Shown here: one piece after another, positions 42,896-52,241 of the stretch | Layout: the number at the start of each line of letters is the position of its first letter | Position numbering within the stretch: position 1 is the stretch's first letter | Origin: JACDHG01 sp963811585 | GTDB lineage: Bacteria > Actinomycetota > Actinomycetes > Propionibacteriales > Nocardioidaceae | NCBI GenBank assembly: GCA_963811585.1 | Contig: CAWERR010000009.1 | Coordinates: 805,947-869,946, forward strand | DNA length: 64,000 bases | Reading direction: 5' to 3' | Program-made: the position numbers and the translations under genes | The notes under the pieces: model-generated | Seen by the model: only the letters and a program-made list of their open reading frames with translations | Told to the model about the DNA's origin: nothing | Database searches by the model: none

Positions 42896-42915
42896 TTAGT
42901 TGGACGTCCAACTAA
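42896..42915. promoter_or_regulatory. Perfect 20-bp palindrome, likely MarR operator
   Basis: TTAGTTGGACGTCCAACTAA is identical on both strands. It lies 37 bp after the marR stop and 73 bp before icmA, directly downstream of the candidate -10 box. It is AT-richer at its ends than its surroundings, as expected for a MarR dimer site. A repressor here would block the start of icmA transcription. Confidence 0.75.
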
Positions 42916-42988
42916 TTGCGGGACGCTGGACCTCCCGGATGCGAGCCACCGGACGAGAGCCCAGCCGCCCCGAGCGGAGGCACCACGC

Positions 42989-44740
42989 ATGACCGATCCC
43001 TACGACATCGACGCAGGCAGAGCGCGCTGGCAGCAGCGCTACGACGCGTCGAGGGTTCGCGAGGCCGACTTCACGACACTGTCCGGCGTCGAGGTCGAGC
43101 CCGTCTACGGGCCTGCCGAAGGCAGCGACTACCCAGGCTTCGAGCGGATCGGCTGGCCGGGGGAGTTCCCGTTCACGCGCGGTCTCTACTCGACGGGATA
43201 CCGCGGGCGCACCTGGACGATCCGGCAGTTCGCGGGGTTCGGCAACGCCAGGCAGACCAACGAGCGCTACAAGATGATCCTCGGCCATGGAGGTGGCGGC
43301 TTGTCCGTCGCGTTCGACATGCCGACCCTGATGGGCCGCGACAGTGACGACCCGCAGGCGCTGGGCGAGGTCGGCCACTGTGGCGTCGCGATCGACACCG
43401 CCGCCGACATGGAGACGCTGTTCGACGGGATCCGCCTCGACGAGGTCACGACGTCCATGACGATCTCGGGGCCGGCAGTGCCGATCTTCTGCATGTACCT
43501 CGTCGCGGCGGAGCGACAGGGAGCCGACCTCGGCAAGCTCAACGGAACCCTTCAGACCGACATCTTCAAGGAGTACATCGCCCAGAAGGAATGGCTGTTC
43601 GGGCCCGAGCCGCACCTGCGCCTGATCGGCGACCTGATGGAGTACTGCGCCCACGACATCCCGGCATACAAGCCGTTGTCGGTGTCGGGCTATCACATGC
43701 GTGAGGCTGGCTCGACCGCCGCCCAGGAGCTTGCGTTCACCCTCGCCGACGGGTTCGGGTATGTCGAGCTGGGCCTTTCGCGCGGACTCGACATCGAGAG
43801 GTTCGCCCCCGGCCTGTCCTTCTTCTTCGACGCCCACGTCGACTTCTTCGAGGAGATCGCGAAGTTCCGTGCAGCCAGGCGCATCTGGGCACGCTGGATG
43901 CGCGACGTCTACGGCGCCAAGACTGAGAAGGCGCAGTCACTGAGGTTCCACACGCAGACGGCGGGCGTATCACTCACCGCCCAGCAGCCCTACAACAACG
44001 TCGTCCGCACTGCTGTCGAAGCCCTGTCGGCTGTGCTCGCGGGCACGAACTCGCTGCACACCAACGCCCTCGACGAGACACTCGCACTCCCCACCGAGCA
44101 GGCAGCCGAGATCGCGATGCGCACCCAACACGTCTTGATGGAGGAGACCGGGGTTGCCAACGTCGCCGATCCTCTCGGCGGTTCGTGGTACGTCGAAGCG
44201 CTCACCGATCGCATCGAAGCCGAGGCGACCGCGATCTTCGACAAGATCCTGCAGATCGGCGGCTCGCCGATGCGGGCCGCCGACACCGAGGCCCTCGCTG
44301 ATGAAGTCCGTGCCCGGAGCGCCGACGCCACGATCGGGCATTGGCCGATGACCGCGGGCATCCTGCGCGGTATCGAGGATGGCTGGTTCATGGCAGAGAT
44401 CGCCGAGGCTGCCTTCCAGTACCAGACCGCGCTGGAGAAGGACGAGAAGCTGGTCGTCGGCGTCAACTGTCATACCCCGACCGTGAGCGGCGAGCTGGAG
44501 ATCATGCGGGTCTCGCACGAAGTCGAGGTCGACCAGGTGCAGGAGCTGTCCGTGCGTCGTACGTCGCGTGACCAAGCGGCCGTCGAGGCCGCTCTCGCGA
44601 AGATGGTGGCCGTCTCCCGTACGGACGCCAACATGATTCCCGCCATGCTCGACGCCGCTCGCGTCGAGGCATCACTCGGCGAGATCTGCGACGCCCTGCG
44701 AGGCGAGTGGGGCGAGTACCGCGAGCCCGCCCGCTTCTGA
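42989..44740 (+). CDS. icmA: Isobutyryl-CoA mutase large subunit (adenosylcobalamin-dependent)
   Basis: 583-residue TIM-barrel mutase subunit without the C-terminal B12 domain, which is a separate small subunit (IcmB) in this family and is not found in the window. Where methylmalonyl-CoA mutase has Tyr89 and Arg207, this protein has Phe81 (TIRQFAGFG) and Gln199 (KEYIAQKEW), the published signature for the uncharged substrate isobutyryl-CoA. It resembles Streptomyces IcmA throughout. The reaction interconverts isobutyryl-CoA and n-butyryl-CoA, linking valine breakdown to crotonyl-CoA and Ccr. ATG preceded by CGGAGG. Confidence 0.92.
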   Translation: MTDPYDIDAGRARWQQRYDASRVREADFTTLSGVEVEPVYGPAEGSDYPGFERIGWPGEFPFTRGLYSTGYRGRTWTIRQFAGFGNARQTNERYKMILGHGGGGLSVAFDMPTLMGRDSDDPQALGEVGHCGVAIDTAADMETLFDGIRLDEVTTSMTISGPAVPIFCMYLVAAERQGADLGKLNGTLQTDIFKEYIAQKEWLFGPEPHLRLIGDLMEYCAHDIPAYKPLSVSGYHMREAGSTAAQELAFTLADGFGYVELGLSRGLDIERFAPGLSFFFDAHVDFFEEIAKFRAARRIWARWMRDVYGAKTEKAQSLRFHTQTAGVSLTAQQPYNNVVRTAVEALSAVLAGTNSLHTNALDETLALPTEQAAEIAMRTQHVLMEETGVANVADPLGGSWYVEALTDRIEAEATAIFDKILQIGGSPMRAADTEALADEVRARSADATIGHWPMTAGILRGIEDGWFMAEIAEAAFQYQTALEKDEKLVVGVNCHTPTVSGELEIMRVSHEVEVDQVQELSVRRTSRDQAAVEAALAKMVAVSRTDANMIPAMLDAARVEASLGEICDALRGEWGEYREPARF

Positions 44741-44984
44741 CGCCACGTCCGTCGAGCTGCGCCACGCCGGTCGAGCCTGTCACGCCGGTCGAGCCCTGTC
44801 ACGGCGGTCGAGCTTGTCGAGACCCCGGTGATCTCGACAAGCTCGATCAGCGGGAGAGGGCTCTCCAGTCATCTCCACGTCACACGATCGACCACCAAGA
44901 ACAAAGCAAGAAAGTCGTGAAAAGCCTTGTGAATAAGGGCATCTGAGCATCAGAACTGTCGGCGGTCACCGATAGATTCAACCC
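44741..44984. repeat. Intergenic GTCGAG-type repeat cluster with hairpin
   Basis: A non-coding gap holding four degenerate direct copies of GGTCGAGCCTGTCAC-like sequence (about 44750-44830) and a perfect 15-bp inverted repeat: TCGAGCTTGTCGAGA at 44808-44822 and its reverse complement at 44832-44846, loop 9 nt. A related copy lies inside the downstream DUF222/HNH gene (45756-45793). The hairpin could serve as a terminator for icmA, but its repetition suggests a dispersed repeat family. The remaining 130 bp before the HNH gene hold nothing recognisable. Confidence 0.75.
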
Positions 44985-46347
44985 ATGTTCGACACCGACC
45001 TCGACACCCTCGACGCCGACGCACTCCTCATCCACATGCGCGAAATCCAAGCAGCCACCCACCAGGCAGAAGTCCGCATGCTCCAAGGCGCCGCCGCCTG
45101 GGCCGACCTCAACGGCGTCCTCGAACCGACCGAGTTTGCGCTACCAGGAGTCGAGCAGATGATCTGCTACGGCGGCGACGGCACCCCCGACGTCTCAGAG
45201 TTCTGCCCCGCCGAACTCGGCGCCGAACTCGCCATCTCCCCCGCCTCCGCCGCCAAGCTCATCGGCGACGCCCTCGACCTCCGCCACCGCCTCCCACTCC
45301 TCTGGACCCGCATCCAGGCTGGTGAGGTCAAACCCTGGATCGGACGCCAGATCGCCACCGACACCCGCGACGTCTCCCAACAGACCGCAGCCGTCGTGGA
45401 CCGTCGGGTCGCCAAGTACGCCCACTCACTCACCTGGGGACGCCTGGCCAAGGTGATACAGGCCGCGATCATCGACACCGACCCCGACTACGCCCGCCAG
45501 CGCGGAGGAATATTGCCGCCGTCACAACCGGGGCGTGTGGTTGAACCCGGCCGACGACACCGGCACCATCACCGGCGCCTTCGCCGCCGCCGGACCCGAC
45601 GCACTGACCTTCGACGCCGGCCTCAACCGCACCGCCGACGCCCTCGCAGCCCTCGGCGATTCGGACACCAAAGACATCCGCCGATCCAAAGCCCTCGCCA
45701 TCCTCGCCAACCCCCAACTCACGATGGACCTCTACGCCAGCGCCGCCGTGGCGCCGGTCGAGCCTGTCGAGACCCCGACAAGCTCGATCAGCGAGACCGG
45801 TGGGGACCCGACTCCGTTCGTGCGCGGAGTCAGCATCAAGGTCGACCCCAGACCCAAAGCCGTCCTCTACATCCACCTGACCAGGGAGTCACTGGAACGC
45901 GGCGACGGTACCGGGGTAGCCCGGGTCGAAGGGATCGGACCCGTCACCATCGACCAAGCCAAACAATGGCTCGGCGACTGCACCATCACCATCAAACCCG
46001 TCATCGACATCGCCGGAATCGCACCCGTCGACGCCTACGAAATCCCGGACCGGCTGCGCGAAGCCATCCACCTCATCACCCCCGCCGACACCTTCCCCTA
46101 CGCGTCGTGCACCAGCCGCACGATGGACAACGACCACACCATCCCCTACGTCGATCCCGATGACGGTGGACCACCGGGCCAGACTGGGATTGGCAAACTC
46201 GGACCCATGACCCGCCGACATCACCGGATCAAGACCCACAGCCAATGGCAAGTCAAACAACCCTTCCCCGGCATCTACCTGTGGCGATCACCCCACGGCA
46301 GATACTGGCTCGTCGACCACACCGGCACCCGCCGCCTCAGCGCCTGA
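44985..46347 (+). CDS. DUF222/HNH endonuclease-domain protein (one frameshift)
   Basis: About 454 residues when joined. The N-terminal DUF222 domain (MFDTDLDTLDADALLIHMRE..., 44985 to about 45510) loses one base in the CAGCGCGGAGGAA stretch; restoring it gives a smooth join to GVWLNPADDTGTITGAFAAA. The C-terminal HNH-like motif reads CTSRTMDNDHTIPY, then RRHHRIKTH, typical of the many DUF222/HNH genes in Nocardioides-like and mycobacterial genomes. The family includes mobile-element-like multicopy genes; function unknown. A GTCGAG-type repeat is embedded in frame, coding for PVEPVETPTSSISE. Confidence 0.85.
45756..45793 (+). repeat. Coding copy of the GTCGAG-type repeat
   Basis: Matches the intergenic element at 44806-44851 almost base for base but lacks exactly nine bases (GGTGATCTC) from its centre, so the host HNH reading frame is kept. 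One further change (CTTGT to CCTGT) is seen. Confidence 0.75.
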
Positions 46348-46374
46348 CAACGCCGCGTGACTACGAATGTGGAG

Positions 46375-47421
46375 CTAGTCGGCGTACGGGGCCCCGGAGT
46401 GGAGGTAGACCGCGCCCGTCCCGTCGGCTGCGCTGTTCAGCGCTGAGTTGATCCGGCGGGCAGTGAAGTCGCGACAGAGTTGGCTGATCTCTTCGAGCGT
46501 GCAGAAGCGGGCGGTCTTGATCTCGCGTGGTTCGGGCACGATCTGCTCAGTGATCGCGCTGTCATGCAAGCCGCCGTCGAACACCAGGCACAACGCGTCG
46601 TCCCACCCGGACCACGGCGGAAGCCAGTCGATGGCGACCAGCCCGAGTGCCGGAAGCGAGAGCCCGAGCTCTTCGTCGATCTCACGCGTCACCGCGATCG
46701 GTGGTGACTCTCCGACCTCGACAACACCTCCGGGCAGGTCCCAGTCGTCCTTGTACGTGAGCTGACACAGCAAGACCCGCCCGGCGCGATCCCGCACCAG
46801 CAGTTGCGTGATCGCACGCTTACGGGGGAGTCCCGCGTTGAGGATGGCGCGGAAGCCTTCACCGCTCGACGGCTCCCCGTCACGTGCCAGCCGGGCGAGC
46901 ACGACATGGTCGGCTCGCCGGTGACCCACGGCCTTGCTGTCGCGCATCACGCCCTCGCGACGTAGCCCAGAGCGACTGGCGACTCGGAGTGACCGGATGT
47001 TGTCGGGTTCCACGTGCGCCTCGACCCGGGCGAGACCGAGGTCCGAGAAGGCGTATCCGACGAGCAGTCGCACCGCACGGGTCGCCAGGCCACGGCCGCG
47101 TTGCGCACTGTAGAGAGCCCACGACAGCTCGCCGGTTGACTCGCCTTTGTCGCGGATCTCGACCATGCCGGCGAGGCTGCCCTCGTGCTCGACGACGAAG
47201 TTCACGGTGTGGCGGCCGTCGGCATACTGCTCGCGCCATCGACGTACGGCGTCGGCCTGATCCTCATACGTTGGGATCACGCCCTCGAAGCCGAACCAGT
47301 ACGCAATCTCCTCGTCATGCGCCAACCGGGCGACCTCGATGTCGTCATCGCGCCAGGGACGCAGCACGACGACCCCGTCAGTGAGAGTTGGCTGCACGGG
47401 CACACTCGTCACGGGCTCCAC
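46375..47421 (-). CDS. GNAT acetyltransferase-Nudix hydrolase fusion
   Basis: 348 residues. The N-terminal half is a RimJ/RimL-type GNAT domain (VVLRPWRDDDIEVARLAHDE; acetyl-CoA loop AQRGRGLATRAVRLLVGYAF; HVEPDNIRSLRVASRSGLRR). The C-terminal half is a Nudix hydrolase with a complete Nudix box from GGVVEVGESPPIAV to TREIDEELGL (G-x5-E-x7-REU-x-EE-x-G-U). Fusions of these two folds are known in Actinobacteria but substrates are not. GTG start at 47421. It is convergent with the HNH gene (27-bp gap) and divergent from the TPR-thioredoxin gene. Confidence 0.88.
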   Translation of the reverse strand: MEPVTSVPVQPTLTDGVVVLRPWRDDDIEVARLAHDEEIAYWFGFEGVIPTYEDQADAVRRWREQYADGRHTVNFVVEHEGSLAGMVEIRDKGESTGELSWALYSAQRGRGLATRAVRLLVGYAFSDLGLARVEAHVEPDNIRSLRVASRSGLRREGVMRDSKAVGHRRADHVVLARLARDGEPSSGEGFRAILNAGLPRKRAITQLLVRDRAGRVLLCQLTYKDDWDLPGGVVEVGESPPIAVTREIDEELGLSLPALGLVAIDWLPPWSGWDDALCLVFDGGLHDSAITEQIVPEPREIKTARFCTLEEISQLCRDFTARRINSALNSAADGTGAVYLHSGAPYAD

Positions 47422-47511
47422 CGTAGTCTCGCTGCTCTCGACTCGACTCGTCTGCCTGGCTTGGATAGACCGCTGCGTGCTGGGTCGACGACACCTTCCT
47501 AGGATGAGGTC

Positions 47512-48459
47512 ATGACCGTTCCGCAGTTCTCCCGTCCAGGTGCGATCGACCTGTCCGCTCTCCGCAAGCCCGCTGGTCCACCTACGGCAGCAGGGCAGCC
47601 GCGGTCAGCGGGCGCTGGCCAAGGCGGCAGCTACACCCTTGCAGTGACGAGCGAGCAGTCGCTCCACACCGATGTCGTCGAGCGGTCGGTTTCTGCGGTC
47701 GTGCTCGTGAGCTTCTGGTCACCCGAGGTGCCAGCCTCCATCGAGATCAACGCGGCGCTCAGCGCGATCGCTGACGAGTACGCCGGGCGCTTTCTGTTCG
47801 CCACCGTCGACGTGGCGGCGCAGCCGGATCTCGCCCAGGCACTGGGCATCCCACAGGTGCCGCTGGTGGTGGCGGCACTGCGTGGCCAGCTCGCACCGTT
47901 GCCGATCCAGGCAGCCCTGCCTGACGCGGAGATGCGTGGCATCGTCGACCAAATCCTGCAGGCTGCTGCTGCGAACGGCGTGACTGGCACCGTTCAGCCG
48001 GTCGGGGCACCCGCCGCTCCTGCAACCGAGGAGCCGCCACCCGAGCCGGTGGCGGCGCACCCGGAGGCAGACGCTGCGTTGATGAGCGGCGATCTCGACG
48101 GTGCGATCGCGCTCTACGAGGACGCGCTCAAGAATGCGCCAGGAGATGTCGACGCGACGCTCGGGCTCTCACAGGCCCAACTGTTGAAGCGGACACAGGG
48201 CGTGAGCCCTGCAGCGGCACGCGAGGCGGCTGCCAGCCGACCCGACGATGTGGCGGCGCAGACGCTCGCGGCCGATCTCGACCTGATCGGCGGAAACGTC
48301 GACGATGCGTTCACCCGGCTCATCGACCTCGTACGTCGGACGGCAGGCGACGATCGTGACGCCGCGCGTCAGCACCTCATCGAGATGTTCGCCGTGGTCG
48401 GCGACGCCGATCCTCGGGTGGCCAAGGCGCGCCAGCAGCTCGCCAGCGCACTCTTCTAG
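47512..48459 (+). CDS. Thioredoxin-fold/TPR co-chaperone-like protein (CnoX/YbbN type)
   Basis: 315 residues: a disordered N-terminus, a thioredoxin fold (about 45-160, VSAVVLVSFWSPEVPASIEI...) and C-terminal TPR-like repeats (about 185-310, AALMSGDLDGAIALYEDALK). The usual CxxC is SPEV with no cysteine, so it is not a disulfide reductase. This matches CnoX-type chaperones that hold clients and pass them to chaperonins. The start is the ATG at 47512 (MTVPQFSRPGAIDLSALRKP). Confidence 0.88.
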   Translation: MTVPQFSRPGAIDLSALRKPAGPPTAAGQPRSAGAGQGGSYTLAVTSEQSLHTDVVERSVSAVVLVSFWSPEVPASIEINAALSAIADEYAGRFLFATVDVAAQPDLAQALGIPQVPLVVAALRGQLAPLPIQAALPDAEMRGIVDQILQAAAANGVTGTVQPVGAPAAPATEEPPPEPVAAHPEADAALMSGDLDGAIALYEDALKNAPGDVDATLGLSQAQLLKRTQGVSPAAAREAAASRPDDVAAQTLAADLDLIGGNVDDAFTRLIDLVRRTAGDDRDAARQHLIEMFAVVGDADPRVAKARQQLASALF

Positions 48460-48468
48460 GTCGCTCGA

Positions 48469-49068
48469 GTGCGCAGGCTGGGGGCATGGGTGGTGCTCCT
48501 GGCGGGAATCCTCCTCGTCCTCGCCGGCACCGCCGCCGTTGTGGCCTTCGGGCCCGACAACCGGCTCACAACCGGTCCGCATGGGCTCGAGACAAAGGGC
48601 CTGGCGATTATCACCGCTCCGGGAGCGCTTGCCTACTCCGGTCCCACGGTGGAAGTGACGGCACGGACCGACGGCAGCCGTCCGATCTTCCTCGGGCTCG
48701 GCCATCACGTCGACGTCCAGGACTACTTCGCAGACTCGCCCTACACCCGAGTCGACTCGATCGGGGTGCCCTGGGACGCATCGACGACGGTGATCCGCGG
48801 AGGGGGGTGGCCGACTGAGCCGCCGGGGAGGCAGGACTGGTGGCTGGTGAGCGACGAGGGCAGCGGGTCCGCCACGGTTTCGTTCCCGCTACCGGACGGC
48901 CCCGTTGAGATGGTGGCGATGGACCCCGAGCTCGAGCCGGGCTTGGTCATCCAGGTGTCGACAACCCTTGTCCAGCCGGGTGCCTTCGTCGGCGGAATCG
49001 CGGTCATGGCTTGTGGCCTCGGCCTGCTGTTCGCCAGCTGGGTCCTGTCCTCGAGGCCGACAACATGA
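48469..49068 (+). CDS. Two-helix membrane protein with extracytoplasmic domain
   Basis: 199 residues: an N-terminal helix (AWVVLLAGILLVLAGTAAVV), an outer beta-rich domain of about 130 residues, and a C-terminal helix (FVGGIAVMACGLGLLFASWV). GTG start nine bases after the thioredoxin-TPR gene. It overlaps the downstream lipoprotein gene by four bases (ATGA), so the two are probably an envelope pair. No known family recognised. Confidence 0.72.
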   Translation: MRRLGAWVVLLAGILLVLAGTAAVVAFGPDNRLTTGPHGLETKGLAIITAPGALAYSGPTVEVTARTDGSRPIFLGLGHHVDVQDYFADSPYTRVDSIGVPWDASTTVIRGGGWPTEPPGRQDWWLVSDEGSGSATVSFPLPDGPVEMVAMDPELEPGLVIQVSTTLVQPGAFVGGIAVMACGLGLLFASWVLSSRPTT

Positions 49069-50036
49069 GGGGCGGCAACCGAACCACAGTTGCCGTGGCG
49101 CTCGTCGTGCTGCTTGCTGGTTGCGCTCTTCCGCACCGCAAGGACACGGCCGACCTCACGCGGCGTGCAGTGAGCCTAGCCAGCGTCAGTCAGGTGGTGA
49201 TGCACCACAACCTGGTCCGCCAGCAGGTCGACGAGGACCTCGATGCCTCGGCGCTGGCGGACATCGAGACCGGCGCGCTGCTCGACATCGACGCGGGTCG
49301 GATCTACCTCCAGCGGCGTCTCGACCTGTCAGGCGCGCCGGTGCGCCTCGGTGCCACTCAGCAGCTGCTGACCGGAAGCTTCGACAGCTATCCCCTCTGG
49401 TTCGCAGTTATCTCGACGCTCCCCGAGGAAGGCCAGCAGGTCGCTGCCGTCTTTGCTCGGGAGTCCAGCACCTCGCCGTGGCTTGCCACCGAGGCACCCC
49501 GGCTGGCAGCGACGACCGAGATCCCTCAAGTCTCAACAGACGAGTCGGGCTCCGCCGTGGTGTACGACGAGGCCTCAGGCGGGTGGTCCGACGGTCGCGA
49601 GCTCGACGTACGCTCCGGGCTGCAGAGGCTCGCCACCCAGTACGCCGAGGTCCTCGAGGACCCCGAAGGCAGGCACTCCGATGCTTTCGTCGACGACTCA
49701 TTCCGGGAGCAGATGGCGGGGTTGAGCGCGGCCCAGCCCAGCGGAGACGTGACATTCAGCCAGACCTGGCGTGCGCAGCGCGTGCAGCACGCCTTCCGAC
49801 TGGCCGACGGTGGAACGCTCGTCTTCGTGACCCTCACGCGCACTGACAGGTACCAGCTCGCGCGCGGTCGCTCTCTCGACTTCACCGGGCTCGAGGCGGG
49901 CGCGTACTTCAGGCGGCCGATCGACGAGTCCGCGAGGCTGACCTACCACCACCAGCTGGTGCTGCTCGCGCCCGCCGAGGGTTTGACGTTCGCGATCGGC
50001 CAGTACGGCGGGCTGGTCAAGGCCACCGGCACCTGA
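49065..50036 (+). CDS. Lipoprotein of unknown function
   Basis: 323 residues from ATG 49065. A lipoprotein signal peptide (TTVAVALVVLLAGC) has a clear lipobox with Cys near residue 19. The mature protein is soluble, rich in Asp, Glu and Ser, with no catalytic motif that I recognise; it may be a small extracytoplasmic domain akin to actinobacterial DUFs. It is translationally coupled to the preceding membrane protein and ends at a bidirectional terminator shared with glgB. Confidence 0.75.
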   Translation: MRGGNRTTVAVALVVLLAGCALPHRKDTADLTRRAVSLASVSQVVMHHNLVRQQVDEDLDASALADIETGALLDIDAGRIYLQRRLDLSGAPVRLGATQQLLTGSFDSYPLWFAVISTLPEEGQQVAAVFARESSTSPWLATEAPRLAATTEIPQVSTDESGSAVVYDEASGGWSDGRELDVRSGLQRLATQYAEVLEDPEGRHSDAFVDDSFREQMAGLSAAQPSGDVTFSQTWRAQRVQHAFRLADGGTLVFVTLTRTDRYQLARGRSLDFTGLEAGAYFRRPIDESARLTYHHQLVLLAPAEGLTFAIGQYGGLVKATGT

Positions 50037-50065
50037 CCCCCTGACAAGTGGGAGCGCTCAGGGGG
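50037..50065. terminator. Bidirectional hairpin between the lipoprotein gene and glgB
   Basis: CCCCCTGA (50037-50044) and its exact complement TCAGGGGG (50058-50065) are separated by 13 bases. It starts right after the lipoprotein stop and overlaps the convergent glgB stop codon, so it can serve both transcripts. Confidence 0.6.
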
Positions 50066-52240
50066 AGTGGTGGAGCCAGACGGTGCCTAACGGGGGCAGC
50101 TGTACGACGCCCGACGCCGGCCGACCGTGCCAGCCGTTGGTCGTGGCCTCGATTGCGCCCAGGTTGCCGACGCCCGAGCCGTAGTACAACTCCGCGTCGG
50201 TGTTGAGGATCTCGGTCCAGGTGCCACGGGCAGGCAGCCCGAGCCGGTAGTTGTGATGAGGGATCGCGGAGAAGTTGGCGATGCAGGCGACGTGGCTTCC
50301 GTCCGGCGCCGACCGAAGGAAGCTGAACACGTTGTTGGTGTTGTCGTTGGCGTCGATCCACGAGAATCCGGCCGGGTCCTGGTCGAGTGCCCACAGTGGG
50401 GCGTTGTCGGCATACACCCGGTTGAGATCGCCGACGAGGGCGTGCACGCCGCGATGCTCAATGTGCTCGAGCAACCACCAGTCCAGCTCGCGGCCCTCGG
50501 CCCACTCGGACTCCTGGGCCAGCTCGACCCCATGAAGATCAACTGCTTGCCGGGATGAGCCCACATGTAGGCGAGGTAGGCCCGTAGATTGGCCAGCTGC
50601 TTCCAGCGGTCGCCAGGCATCTTGCGCAGCATGGATCCCTTGCCATGCACGACCTCGTCGTGAGAGATGGGCAGCACGTAGTTCTCGGCGTAGGCATACA
50701 TCATCGAGAACGTCATCTGGTGGTGGTGGTACTGCCGGTGGATCGGGTCGTTTTCGACGTAGCCCAGCGAGTCGTGCATCCACCCCATGTTCCACTTGAA
50801 GCCGAACCCGAGCCCTCCCACGTGCGTCGGCCGGGTGACGCCGGGCCAGGCCGTCGACTCCTCAGCGATCGTGACCACCCCGGGCACCCGCTTGTAGCAG
50901 GTGGCGTTGAACTCCTGGAGGAATGCCACCGCCTCGAGGTTCTCGCGGCCGCCATGGATGTTCGGCGTCCACTCGCCCTCCTCGCGGGAGTAGTCGAGGT
51001 AGAGCATCGACGCCACGCCGTCCACGCGCAGCCCGTCGGCATGGAACTCCTCCAGCCAGAAGACCGCGTTGGCAACGAGGAAGTTGCGCACCTCCGAGCG
51101 CCCGAAGTCGAAGATCAGCGACCCCCACTCCCGATGCTCGCCACGCGCCGGGTCGGCGTGCTCGTAGAGCGGTGTGCCGTCGAACCGACGCAGCGCCCAG
51201 TCGTCCGTCGCGAAGTGGGCAGGAACCCAGTCGAGGATCACGCCGACACCTGCCTGGTGGAAGCGGTCGATCAGGTAGCGCAGCCCGTCGGGGTCGCCGA
51301 AACGTGCCGTCGGCGCGAAGTACGACGTCACGTGGTAGCCCCAGGAGCCGCCGAACGGATGCTCCATCACCGGCATCAGCTCGACGTGAGTGAAGCCGAG
51401 CTGTGAGACGTAGTCGACGAGCTGGTCGGCGAGCTCGGCGTAGGAGAGCCCGCGTCGCCACGACCCGAGGTGCACTTCGTAGATGCTCATCGGGCGCTCG
51501 GTCGGCCGCTGCTCCGCGCGTCTTGCGACCCAGTCCGCGTCGGACCACTCGTACGACGACTCGAACACCACCGACGCGCGCTCGGGTGGCACTTGGGTAT
51601 GCCGCGCGAGCGGATCAGCCTTCTGCCGCCACGTCCCGTCGGCCCCCAGCACCTCGAACTTGTAGAGGGTGCCCTGGCCGACGTCGGGGACGAAGATCTC
51701 CCACACACCTGACGAGCCGAGCTGACGCATGGGGTGCGCGCGGCCGTCCCAGAAGTTGAAGTCTCCCGCGATGCGGACACCCTGAGCCCCCGGTGCCCAG
51801 ACCGCGAACGACGTACCGCTGACCGGACCTCCGAGGGTGTCGTAGCTGCGGACGTGCGCACCGAGGACGGTCCAGAGCTCCTCGTGGCGACCCTCGTTGA
51901 TCAGGTGCTGGTCGACCTCGCCGACTGTGGGGAGGAAGCGGTAGGGGTCGTCGACGGTCTGCGCTTGCCCGCCCTCATAGCTCACCTCGAGCCGGTAGTC
52001 GGTGACCTTCTTCTGCGCGAGGACGGCGACCCAGACCCCTTCGTACTCATGCGTCATGGCGACGGCCTTGTCGCCACTGCGCACGGTCACCGCTGCGGCG
52101 AGTGGGCGCAAGGTGCGGATAGTCACGGCGTCGTCGTGGACGTGCGGCCCGAGTACGTCGTGGGGGGCCGAATGTGTGCCGGCCACCAGCGCAGCGAGCT
52201 CGGACTGTGGCACGGGACGGGCGGTCGCGGTACGCGGCAT
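50058..52240 (-). CDS. glgB: 1,4-alpha-glucan branching enzyme (one frameshift)
   Basis: GH13 enzyme that makes alpha-1,6 branches; with GlgE it builds branched alpha-glucan. About 727 residues when joined; one base is missing near 50527, where GKQLIFMGS must join to ELAQESEWAEGRELDWWLLE. The N-terminal CBM48-like domain is followed by the barrel with the nucleophile Asp in DGLRVDGVASMLYLDYS, acid Glu in TIAEESTAWPGV and HD in SHDEVVHGKGS. ATG at 52240, one base after the mak stop. It is the last gene of the glgE-treS-mak-glgB unit. Confidence 0.93.
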
Positions 52241-52241
52241 G

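Noticed and set aside
41500..43000. Gene for the small B12-binding subunit IcmB near icmA
   Set aside because: No frame here or elsewhere in the window apart from ethylmalonyl-CoA mutase contains the D-x-H-x-x-G cobalamin motif.
42989..44740. Methylmalonyl-CoA mutase large subunit
   Set aside because: Tyr and Arg of the methylmalonyl-CoA site are Phe81 and Gln199, and the B12 domain is missing, as in IcmA.
44741..46374. Insertion sequence or phage fragment at the repeat and HNH gene
   Set aside because: No transposase, integrase, terminal repeats or target duplication; the DUF222/HNH gene and dispersed repeats explain the region.
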